Assembly: GCF_014651855.1 (NCBI RefSeq)
Contig: NZ_BMXR01000005.1
Coordinates: forward strand, 133,471-197,470
DNA from: Saccharospirillum salsuginis
Lineage (GTDB): Bacteria > Pseudomonadota > Gammaproteobacteria > Pseudomonadales > Natronospirillaceae
Direction: 5' to 3'
DNA length: 64,000 nt
Shown here: positions 17,516-26,530 of the stretch, one piece after another
Numbering within the stretch: position 1 is the stretch's first letter
Layout of the letters: every line of letters begins with the position of its first letter
Notes under the pieces: model-generated
What the model saw: only the letters and a program-made list of their open reading frames with translations
Databases searched by the model: none
Told to the model about the DNA's origin: nothing
Position numbers and translations under genes: made by a program

Positions 17516-19714
17516 TCAGGCGATGTTCTGTTTCAGGGCGGCGCCCATGTCCGCCAGGGCCGCTTGGAAGCCGGCGGTGATTTCCTCTTCGCCGACATAG
17601 GCCGCGCGCTCCAGCACCTTGGAGACGCTGGGTGAGGATTCGCCGCCATAGATGCGGCGCACCGGATGATCCAGGTAATCGAAGTAGCGCTTCTGGACTT
17701 CGTCGGCGAGCATGCCACCGTAGGAGTTGGTCAGGCAGCCCTGTTCGAGTACGACCACGTGGTTGGTCTTGCGAATGCTTTCGCCGAGGGTGTCCCAGTC
17801 GATACCGGCGCGGTCGAGCGAGCGCAAGTCGATCACCTCGGCATCGATGCCGAGTTTTTCGCAGACCTCGACCGCCTTGCTGACCATGTTCAAATAAGTC
17901 AGTACAGTGAATTTCTGGCCGCTTCGAACCACCTTGGCTTTACCCAGTTCGATGAAGTAATCGAAGTCGTCGACCGGGCCGACATCGGTGCGTCCATAGA
18001 GCTCGACACTTTCGATCACCAGCACCGGGTCCTCGCATTTCAGCGCGCTGTTCATCAGCCCGACATAGTCGAACGGGGTAGAAGGCGCGACGATGCGCCA
18101 GCCCGGCCACATGGAAAACAGGCCGGCCGGATCCATGGAGTGCTGGGAGCCGTAGCCGGTACCGATCGCCACTTTGGTGCGCAGCACCAGCGGCACGCGC
18201 ACGGTGCCCCCGAACATGTGCTGGGCCTTGGCGATCTGGTTGAACAACTGGTCGGCCGCGACCAGCGCAAAGTCCGGATACATCAACTCGACGATGGGGC
18301 GGTACTTGCCGGTCATCGCGGTGCCGCCGGCCATGCCGACGAAGCCGTGTTCGGCGATCGGCGTCGGCACGCACCGGTCCGGCCAGCGCTCGGGAATACC
18401 CTTGGTGGCGCCGTTGGTGCCGCCCTTGAGTTTGTGAACGTCTTCACCGATCACGTAGTAGCGGTCGTCCTCTTCGAATCGCCGCACTGCGGTCTTGGCA
18501 ATGGTTTCGATGAACTTGACGTCGTCCAGTTTGCCCCGGAAGTCGGTTTGTTCTACGTAAGTCGTGCCGTTGAATTCGGACAGGTCACCGCGCAGATGGT
18601 CGTCTTTGTGTTTCGGGTCAGGCCACAGCTCTTCGATGATGGTGCGCCGCCCGCCTTCATTGCGGGTCAGACGATCGACGGCCGACTCGACCGCTTCAAT
18701 GGCATTGTCGCGCAGGTACTTCAGTTCGTCTTCGGAAATCCATTTGCGTTTCAGCATCCCGGCTTCCATGTATTCGATCGGGTCATGCTTGCGGCGTTCG
18801 TCTTCTTCCGCTTTATCGCGGTAACCGAAGGCACTGCCCTTGATGCCGCCGCTGTGGTGGTAATAGCGGTAAACATCCACTTCCAGAATGGCCGGCCCAC
18901 GCCCTTCACGCAGCAAGGTTTCCACCTTTTTCATGGCTGCGCGGACACTCATCGGGTTCATGCCATCGACCCGGAACGACGGAATTCCGAAGCCCAGGCC
19001 CCGTGCGGACATACGGGTTTCGCGGGCCTGTTCTTCCAGCGTTGTGGAGACCGCATAGCCGTTGTTTTCGATGTAAAAGCACAGGGGCAGATCGTACAGG
19101 GCGGACAGGTTCAGGGTTTCAAGCACGTTGCCGATGTGGCAGGACCCGTCGCCGAAGGACGTCAGAACCAGATCCTTTTCGCCGTCGCGTTTCTTGGACC
19201 AGGCCGCGCCGGCGGCGATCGGTACCGCACCGCCGACGATGGCGTTGGTGCCGAGAACGCCGGCCTCTTCCCAACGCAAATGCATGGAGCCGCCACGACC
19301 GCTGCAATAGCCCGGGCTCAGCCCCATGATTTCCGCCATGGTGCGGTACAGCATGGTCCTGATCGTGTCCGGGAAGGGTTCGGTAGTGGGATCCAGCGCC
19401 TCCTGATGCAGGTGGTTCAATGCCTTGGCGAGAAATACATGGTGACCGCGGTGAGAACCGTTGACCAGGTCGGAACTGCCCATCACGGAAAACGCACCGA
19501 CCACGGCCCCTTCCTGGCCCACACTGACGTGCAGTGGACCATGCACCAGCCCGTGTTTTTCCAGCCCGAGCATGGCTTCTTCAAACGCGCGGATCAGATG
19601 CATGTGGCTCAGCATCTTCACGCAGCCCGCCTTCCCGGTCTCTTCCCAGTCGGCCGAGGTGGCTTCGATTTCCAGCCAGTCCGCACTCAGAGAGAGCTTC
19701 TTCGACTTAGGCAT
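17516..19714 (-). CDS. Fused E1 alpha-beta thiamine-diphosphate dehydrogenase
   Basis: This 732-residue protein joins E1 alpha (residues about 1-370) and E1 beta (about 395-732), usually separate subunits of pyruvate, branched-chain or acetoin dehydrogenase. The alpha half has GSHRGHHVFLAK, GRGGSMHL and the thiamine-diphosphate motif from GDGSCHIGN to IENNGYA. The beta half has YVIGEDVHKLKGGTNGATKG, PIAEHGFVGMAGGTAMTG and GSQHSMDPAGLFS. AGGAGTTACAG precedes the ATG. It decarboxylates a 2-oxoacid or cleaves an acyloin and loads the acyl group on E2. Because the neighbouring SDR resembles 2,3-butanediol/acetoin reductases and an aldehyde dehydrogenase is present, acyloin cleavage is a reasonable hypothesis. 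It lies in the M24-ALDH-E1-VOC-E2-E3 operon. Confidence 0.88.
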   Translation of the reverse strand: MPKSKKLSLSADWLEIEATSADWEETGKAGCVKMLSHMHLIRAFEEAMLGLEKHGLVHGPLHVSVGQEGAVVGAFSVMGSSDLVNGSHRGHHVFLAKALNHLHQEALDPTTEPFPDTIRTMLYRTMAEIMGLSPGYCSGRGGSMHLRWEEAGVLGTNAIVGGAVPIAAGAAWSKKRDGEKDLVLTSFGDGSCHIGNVLETLNLSALYDLPLCFYIENNGYAVSTTLEEQARETRMSARGLGFGIPSFRVDGMNPMSVRAAMKKVETLLREGRGPAILEVDVYRYYHHSGGIKGSAFGYRDKAEEDERRKHDPIEYMEAGMLKRKWISEDELKYLRDNAIEAVESAVDRLTRNEGGRRTIIEELWPDPKHKDDHLRGDLSEFNGTTYVEQTDFRGKLDDVKFIETIAKTAVRRFEEDDRYYVIGEDVHKLKGGTNGATKGIPERWPDRCVPTPIAEHGFVGMAGGTAMTGKYRPIVELMYPDFALVAADQLFNQIAKAQHMFGGTVRVPLVLRTKVAIGTGYGSQHSMDPAGLFSMWPGWRIVAPSTPFDYVGLMNSALKCEDPVLVIESVELYGRTDVGPVDDFDYFIELGKAKVVRSGQKFTVLTYLNMVSKAVEVCEKLGIDAEVIDLRSLDRAGIDWDTLGESIRKTNHVVVLEQGCLTNSYGGMLADEVQKRYFDYLDHPVRRIYGGESSPSVSKVLERAAYVGEEEITAGFQAALADMGAALKQNIA

Positions 19715-19838
19715 CTGTAACTCCTGTCTCGTTCAAGGCATGCTCAAGAACCGGGGCTTTTGGACGCCCGCTCGCTGAAATGCCTGTTTAGGTAATCGGT
19801 AATCCGACAATCGTTTCGCCGGACAACGCTGTAACGAC

Positions 19839-21290
19839 TTACCAGTCGACGGCGATGTATTGTTTTTCGATGAATTCGTGCAGACCGTCCTGAGACCCTT
19901 CCCGACCGAGACCGCTTTGCTTGAAGCCACCGAAAGGAGCCGCAGGGTCGGATACGAAACCCCGGTTGATGCCGAGAATGCCCGCTTCGATGCGCGAGGC
20001 GACCGCCAGGGCGCGGCCAACGTCACGGCCGATAACGTAGGCCGCCAGACCGAACTCGGTGTCGTTGGCTTTGCTGACGGCTTCATCGATGGTGTCGAAC
20101 GGGTAGATCGCGGCCACTGGGCCAAAAATCTCGGTATGGCTGATGTCGGCACTGTCCGGGATATGGGTCACGACCGTGGGCTTGTAGTAATAGCCTTTGC
20201 CGTCGAGCGCTTTGCCGCCGGTCATTACCGTGGCCCCGAGCGAGACCGCCTGTTCGACCAGTTCGGCCACTTTGTCGCGCGTCGAGGCATTGACCAGCGG
20301 GCCGACATCCACGCCGGGTTCCAGCCCGGGGCCGACGGTCAACCGACCCATGGCTTCGGCCATACGGCTGGAAAATTCGTCGATCAGGGAGCTGTGGACA
20401 TAGAAGCGGTTGGCGCCGATGCAGGACTCGCCCGCGTTGCGCATTTTGGCCACCATCGCACTCTCGACGGCCACGTCCATGTCGGCGTCGTCCAGTACGA
20501 CGAAGGGCGCGTTGCCACCCAGTTCCATCGAACAATTGACGATCCGCTCGCTGGCTTTGGCCAGCAACAGGCGCCCCACTTCGGTGGAGCCGGTGAAGGA
20601 GATTTTCCGCACCCGGTCGTCGCCGAGAATGGTGTTGGACATCACCGACGATCGCTTGGAGGGGATGACGTTCACGACGCCCGCCGGTACACCGGCCTCT
20701 TCGAACAGGCCGGCCAACAGCAGGGCCGTCAGCGGTGTTTCGGACGCCGGTTTCAGAATGGTGGTGCAGCCGGCGGCCAACGCCGGGGCGATTTTCCGGG
20801 TGGCCATGGCGGCCGGAAAATTCCAGGGCGTGATCATCAGGCAGACACCCACGGGGTGGTGTTGCACCAGAATATTATTGTTCCCGGACGGCGAGCGCAC
20901 CAGCACGCCGTTGTCGCGTACGGCTTCTTCGGCGTACCAGCGAAAGAATTCGGAGGCATAGGCGACTTCGCCCAGGGCTTCCGCCCGCGTCTTGCCCTCT
21001 TCCAGGGAAATCACCGCCGCGATGGCTTCGCGACGCTCGGTCATCAACTCGAACGCCTTGCGCAGAATCTCGGCGCGCTCGCGGGGTGCTCGGGCGGCCC
21101 AGGCGTCTCCGGCGCGGTGCGCCGCGTCGACTGCTTTCAGGGCGTCTTCCTGCGTTGCCGAAGCCACCGAGGCCAGTGCTTCCTCGTCGGCCGGGTTGTA
21201 TACGGTGAAGGTTCCGCCATCGGACGCCGGCGCCCATCGGCCATCGATATAGAGCTCAGTGGGTACCGTGTTTAAACTGTCGTGGGTCAT
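19839..21290 (-). CDS. NAD(P)-dependent aldehyde dehydrogenase (SSADH-like)
   Basis: A 483-residue aldehyde dehydrogenase. The start MTHDSL is chosen because upstream codons to 21365 are not conserved-looking. Motifs are ITPWNFPAAMATRKIAPALAAGC, FTGSTEVGR, MELGGNAPFVV with the general-base Glu, and the nucleophile region NAGESCIGANRFYV with catalytic Cys. Closest family appearance is succinate-semialdehyde dehydrogenase, a group with broad substrates. In the operon it probably oxidises the aldehyde released by the E1 complex or by the M24-fold protein; that is inference. Confidence 0.88.
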   Translation of the reverse strand: MTHDSLNTVPTELYIDGRWAPASDGGTFTVYNPADEEALASVASATQEDALKAVDAAHRAGDAWAARAPRERAEILRKAFELMTERREAIAAVISLEEGKTRAEALGEVAYASEFFRWYAEEAVRDNGVLVRSPSGNNNILVQHHPVGVCLMITPWNFPAAMATRKIAPALAAGCTTILKPASETPLTALLLAGLFEEAGVPAGVVNVIPSKRSSVMSNTILGDDRVRKISFTGSTEVGRLLLAKASERIVNCSMELGGNAPFVVLDDADMDVAVESAMVAKMRNAGESCIGANRFYVHSSLIDEFSSRMAEAMGRLTVGPGLEPGVDVGPLVNASTRDKVAELVEQAVSLGATVMTGGKALDGKGYYYKPTVVTHIPDSADISHTEIFGPVAAIYPFDTIDEAVSKANDTEFGLAAYVIGRDVGRALAVASRIEAGILGINRGFVSDPAAPFGGFKQSGLGREGSQDGLHEFIEKQYIAVDW

Positions 21291-21374
21291 GGTGAATATC
21301 CGTTGTTGCGTTCGAAAGAAGGCTCGGCGTTGGCTGATTCGAGGGGGCGACGCCCCCTCTTTCACTGCCTCGCG

Positions 21375-22676
21375 TCAGTACCGGTTGGCGACAAACAGTT
21401 CCTGTGCCGGGAACAGCGTGATCACCTTGCAGCCGTCCGCCGTGACGACGACTTCTTCTTCGATGCGCGCGGCACCGCTGCCATCCATTGCCGGGCAGTA
21501 GGTCTCCAGTGCGAACACCATGCCTTCTTTCAATTCGTAGGGGTGGTCGAGCGAAATCAGACGGCTGATGATGGGCCGCTCGTGCAGCGCCATGCCGAGG
21601 CCATGCCCGAACTGCAGCCCGAAGGCCTCCATCTCGTTTTCGAAACCGAAGTCCTGCGCCTTCGGCCAGACCTCGGCGATCTTGTCCGTGGTCACTCCGG
21701 GCTTGACCAGCGCGATGGCATTGTCGATCCATTCACGTGCCTGCTTGTAAGCGTCGGACTGCCCCTGGGTGTGCAAGCCAACGTTCAACGTCCGGTAGTA
21801 ACAGGTGCGATAGCCCATGAAGGACTGGATGACGTCGAAGAACGCCTGGTCGCCGGGGCGGTACATTCGGTCGGTGAAGTTGTGCGGGTGCGGGCTGCAG
21901 CGTTCGCCGGATACGGCATTGATCGCCTCGACATCGTCGGACCCCTGCTCGTAGAGGAACTTGTTCGCCAGAGCAACCATGTCGCTTTCGCGGGCACCGG
22001 GTTTGAGGTTTTCGGAGATGAGGTGGTAAGCACCATCGACCATGGCGGCCGCCGTGTTGAGCAGAATGATCTCATCCATGCTCTTGATCTCGCGCGCGTC
22101 CAGCATCACCTGCTGCGCATCCACCACGGTCAGGCCTTCGGCCTGCAGGGCAAAGAACATGGGCGGTTCGACGACGTCGACGCCCAGTGGCATGTCCGCC
22201 ACACCCTCGTGACGCAACAGGTCGGCGATCTGCTTCGCGGCTTTCTTGAACAGGCCGACCTTCTCGTCGACCGAACCGCGCAGGCCCAGCATCCCGGCGT
22301 GCATGTGATCCTTCTCCAGCCAGGGGGCATGCAAACGGTGATGCGCGGCGGCCGAACCGAAATCCCACAGATAGGGTTCCGAGTTGCCGGTAAACAGGGT
22401 GTAACGACAGATCTTGTCCCGGGTCCACTCGCCGATAACGCTGCTGGTGAGGTAACGGATGTTGTTGTTGTCGAAGCACAGGATCGCGCCCAGACTGGAA
22501 TTTCTCAGCGCTTGCCGGGCCCGACCGGTGCGGTAGCGGTGCAGTCTCTGGAAATTGACCCGCTCTTCGAAGTCCACCGCGGTGCGTCCGGGCGCCGGGA
22601 TCGGTCGGTCCCAGTCCCAATGGGGATTGATATCGTCGGGAAGAATGATTCTGGGGTCTGTGGGCTTAACATCCAT
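21375..22676 (-). CDS. Creatinase/M24-fold protein lacking metal-binding aspartates
   Basis: A 433-residue pita-bread-fold protein. An N-terminal domain (CFDNNNIRYLTSSVIGEWT; YLWDFGSAAAHHRL) resembles creatinase and the DMSP lyase DddP. The C-terminal domain keeps SGERCSPHPHNF (catalytic His region), FGHGLGMALHERP and the Glu residues in ALETY and ARIEEEV. The two Asp ligands are lost: where metal enzymes have FDxD and a later TDxxRT Asp, this protein reads FFDVIQSFMGYRTCYYRT. It is therefore probably a metal-free hydrolase like creatinase, not a typical peptidase. It is the first gene of the dehydrogenase operon; GAGGTG precedes the ATG. Its leader carries two LacI operators and two hairpins. 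Confidence 0.8.
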   Translation of the reverse strand: MDVKPTDPRIILPDDINPHWDWDRPIPAPGRTAVDFEERVNFQRLHRYRTGRARQALRNSSLGAILCFDNNNIRYLTSSVIGEWTRDKICRYTLFTGNSEPYLWDFGSAAAHHRLHAPWLEKDHMHAGMLGLRGSVDEKVGLFKKAAKQIADLLRHEGVADMPLGVDVVEPPMFFALQAEGLTVVDAQQVMLDAREIKSMDEIILLNTAAAMVDGAYHLISENLKPGARESDMVALANKFLYEQGSDDVEAINAVSGERCSPHPHNFTDRMYRPGDQAFFDVIQSFMGYRTCYYRTLNVGLHTQGQSDAYKQAREWIDNAIALVKPGVTTDKIAEVWPKAQDFGFENEMEAFGLQFGHGLGMALHERPIISRLISLDHPYELKEGMVFALETYCPAMDGSGAARIEEEVVVTADGCKVITLFPAQELFVANRY

Positions 22677-22714
22677 CGAAACACCTCGTTATCTGCAACT
22701 GGGTTCACCGACCG

Positions 22715-22728
22715 GGCAATCGTTTGCA
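22715..22728. promoter_or_regulatory. LacI-type operator upstream of the M24-fold gene
   Basis: GGCAATCGTTTGCA differs from the best palindrome only in its first base. It lies 38 bases before the start codon at 22676 and just beyond the hairpin/T-run at 22738-22778. No good promoter hexamers surround it, so it may act as a secondary operator or roadblock in concert with the site at 22861. Confidence 0.6.
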
Positions 22729-22737
22729 TGATCGGGT

Positions 22738-22778
22738 AAAAAAAACCTGCCTCTCGCTCGCCATACACCGAGGCAGGT
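22738..22778 (-). terminator. Intrinsic terminator in the leader of the M24-dehydrogenase operon
   Basis: On the leftward transcript the stem ACCTGCCTC/GAGGCAGGT (9 bp, 16-base loop) is followed directly by a run of seven to eight T (complement of the A-run at 22738-22745). This is a textbook intrinsic terminator. It lies downstream of the promoter at 22861-22898 and 61 bases upstream of the M24-fold start, so it would attenuate that transcript or end a short RNA. Confidence 0.8.
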
Positions 22779-22798
22779 AAAGGCCAATACATCCCGGT

Positions 22799-22852
22799 TA
22801 TCGGGATCCCCAGGCATCGATTCGTAAAAGCGACACTGGGGAGATCCCGATA
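22799..22852 (-). repeat. Long hairpin in the operon leader
   Basis: TATCGGGATCCCCAG (22799-22813) and CTGGGGAGATCCCGATA (22836-22852) pair with a 2-base bulge and a 22-base loop. The hairpin starts about 10 bases from the predicted transcription start. With the terminator that follows it forms a two-hairpin leader. Confidence 0.65.
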
Positions 22853-22860
22853 CCTTTCAA

Positions 22861-22898
22861 TGCAATCGATTGCACCATACTTTACGATGCCGTGTCAA
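22861..22898 (-). promoter_or_regulatory. Promoter with perfect LacI palindrome over the -10
   Basis: Leftward -35 TTGACA (22898-22893, perfect), an 18-base spacer and -10-like TGCAAT (22874-22869). TGCAATCGATTGCA (22861-22874) is a perfect 14-bp palindrome covering the -10 and probable start point. It lies just downstream of the transporter ATPase stop codon (22916). Confidence 0.75.
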
Positions 22899-22915
22899 CT
22901 GCTGTTCTCGACGGC

Positions 22916-24475
22916 TCAGGCGCCTGAGGCCACGGGCTCCGAAGCCGCATCGGCGGACTGCCCGGTGATGGCCCGAATCAGGTCGTCTTCGGTAATCTCG
23001 GCACGTTTGAAAACGCGCGTGAGCGTGCCGTTGTACAACGCCAGTATCCGGTCACTGACGGTCAGGATTTCAGGCATTTCCGAACTGACCACGATCACGG
23101 CCAGGCCGGACTTGGCCAGATCCCGGATCAACTGGTGGATCTCCGCCTTGGAGCCCACGTCGATGCCCCGGGTCGGTTCGTCCAGAATCAGTACCGAGGG
23201 CTGAGTGCTCAGCCACTTGCCGATCACCACCTTCTGCTGGTTACCGCCGCTGAGGTTCAGCGTCGCCTGGTACCAGCCCGGTGTCTTGATCTGCAACTGC
23301 TCCTGGTAACGCTCGAAAACCTCGGTTTCCTTGGCGGTGTCGATCCAGCCCATTCGGGTGTATTCCGCGAGGTTGGGCAACGAGGTGTTGTCCCGACAGT
23401 TCATGCCCAACACCAGCCCCTGCTCTTTCCGGTTTTCCGGGACCAGGGCCAGCCCGTGTTCAATGGCATCGGCGGGCGAGGATAAATGCACCAGTTCGTC
23501 ACGGATCCTGATGGTGCCCCGTTCCGGTTTGCGAATGCCGAACAGGGTTTCCACCACCTGGGTGCGACCGGCCCCAACCAGGCCGTACATCCCGACCACT
23601 TCTCCGGCATGAACATCGAACGATATGTCTCTGAATTCACCTTCGATGCCGAGCTGGTGGACCTCGATGATCCGCTCGCCGGGTTCGGGCGATTCAACCT
23701 CCGCCAAACTCTCCAGGTCCCGGCCGATCATGCGTTTGGTGACTTCCTCTTCGTCGGTGTCACGCGTCGCGAAAGTACCCCGGTACTGCCCGTCTCGCAG
23801 GACCGTGATGCGATCGGAGAGTTCGAAGATTTCGTCCATGCGATGCGAGATATAAACAATGCCGGTGCCCTGACTTTTGAGCTCCCGAATTACTTCGAAC
23901 AGCACCACTTTCTCGTAATCGGTCAGGGATGCCGTGGGCTCGTCGAAGATCACCACCTTGGGCGTGAACACCAGGGCGCGCGCGATTTCCACCATCTGCT
24001 GGTTGGCCACCGACAGGTGCTTGACCGGAATGTTCGACTTGAACCGGCAATTCAACCGCTTGAGGATGGCGCCGCAGCGCTCATGCAATTCCCGGTTATT
24101 GACGAACAGGCCGGACCGTTTCGGCAAACTGCCGAGGAACACGTTTTCGGCCACGGATAAATCAGGCACCAGGGACAATTCCTGATGGATCAGCAGTACC
24201 CCCATGTGCTTGGCGTCCATGGGTTTCTGCATGCGCACCGGTGTTCCCTCGATCCGGATCTCACCTTCGTCCGGGTGGTAAATGCCCGCAAGCACTTTCA
24301 TCAATGTGGACTTACCGGCGCCGTTTTCTCCAAGCAGGGCATGCACTTCGCCGGCGTTCACATCCAGATCGACATTATCCAGCGCTTTGACGCCCGGAAA
24401 TGATTTGGATACGCCCTTGAGTTGCAACAACGGGGTGTCGCCTGTCTGGGTGTTCAGGGACGATTGAGCGGTCAT
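22916..24475 (-). CDS. Sugar-type ABC importer ATPase, two tandem domains (RbsA/MglA-like)
   Basis: A 519-residue CUT2-family ATPase. The first domain has Walker A GENGAGKST, a Q-loop in LLIHQELSLVPDLSVAENVFLG, signature LSVANQQMVEIA and Walker B VVIFDEPTASL. The second has the CUT2-type degenerate Walker A GLVGAGRTQV, signature LSGGNQQKVVIGKWL and Walker B VLILDEPTRGIDVG. It energises uptake by the two permeases and binding protein encoded upstream. The gene overlaps the permease stop by 4 bases. CUT2 systems import monosaccharides and polyols (ribose, xylose, erythritol, inositol, autoinducer-2); which one applies here is unknown. Confidence 0.9.
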   Translation of the reverse strand: MTAQSSLNTQTGDTPLLQLKGVSKSFPGVKALDNVDLDVNAGEVHALLGENGAGKSTLMKVLAGIYHPDEGEIRIEGTPVRMQKPMDAKHMGVLLIHQELSLVPDLSVAENVFLGSLPKRSGLFVNNRELHERCGAILKRLNCRFKSNIPVKHLSVANQQMVEIARALVFTPKVVIFDEPTASLTDYEKVVLFEVIRELKSQGTGIVYISHRMDEIFELSDRITVLRDGQYRGTFATRDTDEEEVTKRMIGRDLESLAEVESPEPGERIIEVHQLGIEGEFRDISFDVHAGEVVGMYGLVGAGRTQVVETLFGIRKPERGTIRIRDELVHLSSPADAIEHGLALVPENRKEQGLVLGMNCRDNTSLPNLAEYTRMGWIDTAKETEVFERYQEQLQIKTPGWYQATLNLSGGNQQKVVIGKWLSTQPSVLILDEPTRGIDVGSKAEIHQLIRDLAKSGLAVIVVSSEMPEILTVSDRILALYNGTLTRVFKRAEITEDDLIRAITGQSADAASEPVASGA

Positions 24476-25422
24476 ATCTGGACTCCCTTAGAGGCGGTTA
24501 CATTCAGGCGCTTGTCAAGGAACAGAACGGTGATCAGGATGCTGCCCATGATCACCAGCACATAGAACGACGGTACCTGCATCAGGTTCATGCCGTTACG
24601 AAGAATGCCGATGGCCAGGACACCACCCAGGGTGCCGATGATGGTGCCGGCACCGCCGTTTAACCGGGTGCCGCCCAGCACGACCGCCGTGATGGTCCAG
24701 AGCTCGTAATCACGCCCCAGATTCGGGGTCGATGCACCCATTTGAGTCGACAGAAGTATGCCGGACAGGGCGGCCATGAAGCCGATCAACATGAAATTGA
24801 TCAACATGTGCGGACCCACCTTGATGCCCGCTTCGATGGCCGCCTTGCGGTTCCCGCCGACCGCATAGACATTGCGCCCATGCAGGGTGTACTTGAGCAG
24901 AATATGGGCGACGATGGTCAGTGCGATGAAGATCAAAGCCAGGACCGGCAAGGAGAAGATGCTACTCATGCCAAAATCGGAATAGGCGAAGTTGGAAGCG
25001 TAGAACGACTGCTCCTCGGTATAGACGAACACCAGACCACGTACACCGATCATGGCGCCCAGCGTCACGATGAAGGCATCCACCCCGGTCTTCCAGACGA
25101 TGAGTCCGTTGATGGCGCCGATCAACACCCCGGCACCAAGACCGATCACCACCGCCATGGGAATGCCGAGCGCTCCCTGCAAACCGACCGCCAGGCTCGC
25201 GGCGAGTGCCACCGTGGAGCCGACGGACAAGTCGATGTTGCCGTTGATCATGACGAACGTCATGCCCAGGGCGATCAGGCCAATGGTCGAGGTCTGGACC
25301 AGAATGTTCTGGAAGTTGTTGACCGCAAAGAAGTATTCATTGGAAAAGCTGAAGAAGATGATACAGGCAATGATAAAGAGCCAGATCGGTTGTCTTTTTA
25401 CAGACTGTATGAACGCGTGCAT
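24472..25422 (-). CDS. CUT2 ABC permease (RbsC-like), first of two
   Basis: A 316-residue RbsC-type permease; the ATG at 25422 (MHAFIQSVKRQ) has an AAGGTAG site and the longer frame to 25533 is rejected. About eight to ten hydrophobic helices are visible, with the family blocks MINGNIDLSVGSTVALAAS, GAINGLIVWKTGVDAFIVTLG and LGGTRLNGGAGTIIGTLGG. Two different permeases in one CUT2 locus indicate a heteromeric channel. It sits between the second permease gene and the ATPase gene. Confidence 0.88.
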   Translation of the reverse strand: MHAFIQSVKRQPIWLFIIACIIFFSFSNEYFFAVNNFQNILVQTSTIGLIALGMTFVMINGNIDLSVGSTVALAASLAVGLQGALGIPMAVVIGLGAGVLIGAINGLIVWKTGVDAFIVTLGAMIGVRGLVFVYTEEQSFYASNFAYSDFGMSSIFSLPVLALIFIALTIVAHILLKYTLHGRNVYAVGGNRKAAIEAGIKVGPHMLINFMLIGFMAALSGILLSTQMGASTPNLGRDYELWTITAVVLGGTRLNGGAGTIIGTLGGVLAIGILRNGMNLMQVPSFYVLVIMGSILITVLFLDKRLNVTASKGVQI

Positions 25423-25448
25423 GAGCAATCTACCTTGTTTATCGTGGC

Positions 25449-26456
25449 CTAGAAATCGTTCAGCAAACGACCGCGCTTGGCGGCAATATCGAGCCAAACG
25501 GCCAGAATAATAACGACCCAGGTGACCAGCCACTGCGCGTAATAGGGATAACCGAGCAACAACAGACCATTCTGGATAAAGCCGAGTATCAGAATACCGA
25601 TAACGGTGCGCATGATACTGCCGGAACCACCGAGTAGACTGGTACCGCCCAGGATGACACCCGCGAGCACCTGTAGTTCGTAGCCCTGGCCGACGTTATT
25701 TTGCGACCCCATGACCCGCGAACCCAGAATGATGGCGGCGCAGGCGGTGGTAAACGCAGACAGGAGATAGGTTGAAAAGACCATGCGGTTCCGATAGATC
25801 CCGGAAAAGGCAGCCGCGACGCCGTTACCGCCGATCGCAAACACCTTTCGGCCAAACGCTGTTTTCAGCAATACGACCTGCAGTATGATTGCAAGACCGA
25901 TGAAAATAATGGCTGGAACGGGAATACCGAAGATGGCCTCACGGCCGAAAAATGCGAACCAGGTGTTTTCCTGATCCTGGATATCGACATTCTGGCCACT
26001 GGTATATATCAGGGTTATGCCCTGAATGGCCGAGAGCATACCCAGGGTAACGATCAGGGAGTTCAATTTGAGGTAGCCCACGAGCGTACCGTTGATCGCG
26101 CCGATAATCAGGGTGAACACGATCGTCAACACTATCGCTTGAGTCGGCCCGACCTTGTCATGCAGATCGACCACAAGGACCGTGGCGAACGACAGTAACG
26201 AACCGACGGACAGATCCAGGTTTCCACCGATCACCACAAATGTCACACCCAGTGCGATGGTTCCCAGAATCGATACCTGCATTAACACGGTCAGCAGGTT
26301 GCCGGTACTGAGGAAACGGTCTGTGGTTAACGAAAAGATCATCATGCAGAGCAGAAACGCCAGCAGGATGCCGTGTTTGCCAAGGAACTGCAGGACCCGT
26401 TTTCTGTTGTCCGTGGCAACAGTGGACGAGTTGGACATGGGAAGCGATGCCTTCAT
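25449..26456 (-). CDS. CUT2 ABC permease (RbsC-like), second of two
   Basis: A 335-residue permease of the same family as its neighbour, with VVIGGNLDLSVGSLLSFAT, GAINGTLVGYLKLNSLIVTLG and LGGTSLLGGSGSIMRTVIG. The ATG at 26456 has GGAG 7 bases upstream. The N-terminal 25 residues are hydrophilic. It is separated from the next permease gene by 26 bases and follows the binding-protein gene, so it lies in one transporter operon driven from the promoter at 27615-27651. Confidence 0.88.
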   Translation of the reverse strand: MKASLPMSNSSTVATDNRKRVLQFLGKHGILLAFLLCMMIFSLTTDRFLSTGNLLTVLMQVSILGTIALGVTFVVIGGNLDLSVGSLLSFATVLVVDLHDKVGPTQAIVLTIVFTLIIGAINGTLVGYLKLNSLIVTLGMLSAIQGITLIYTSGQNVDIQDQENTWFAFFGREAIFGIPVPAIIFIGLAIILQVVLLKTAFGRKVFAIGGNGVAAAFSGIYRNRMVFSTYLLSAFTTACAAIILGSRVMGSQNNVGQGYELQVLAGVILGGTSLLGGSGSIMRTVIGILILGFIQNGLLLLGYPYYAQWLVTWVVIILAVWLDIAAKRGRLLNDF

Positions 26457-26530
26457 TGTAATACTCCGGAATAAAGCTCTCCGGCCAGTGGCCGGAGCGC
26501 CAATGGTTCAGCTGATTAGCCGACCGGTTT

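Noticed and set aside
17666..19720. A 684-codon open frame on the plus strand
   Set aside because: It is antisense to the fused E1 gene, rich in His, Gln and Gly as expected from the complement of a GC-rich gene, and has no ribosome site. The same applies to long frames at 34304-35872, 37721-38947, 58276-59610 and 59813-61066.
21375..22676. DMSP lyase DddP
   Set aside because: The fold and N-terminal domain are similar, but the metal-binding Asp residues that DddP needs are replaced and no other DMSP genes are nearby.
22505..22792. A leader peptide frame running through the terminator before the M24-fold gene
   Set aside because: It starts with a weak ribosome site and continues far into the M24 gene in another frame, so it looks like chance; no regulatory codon run is present.
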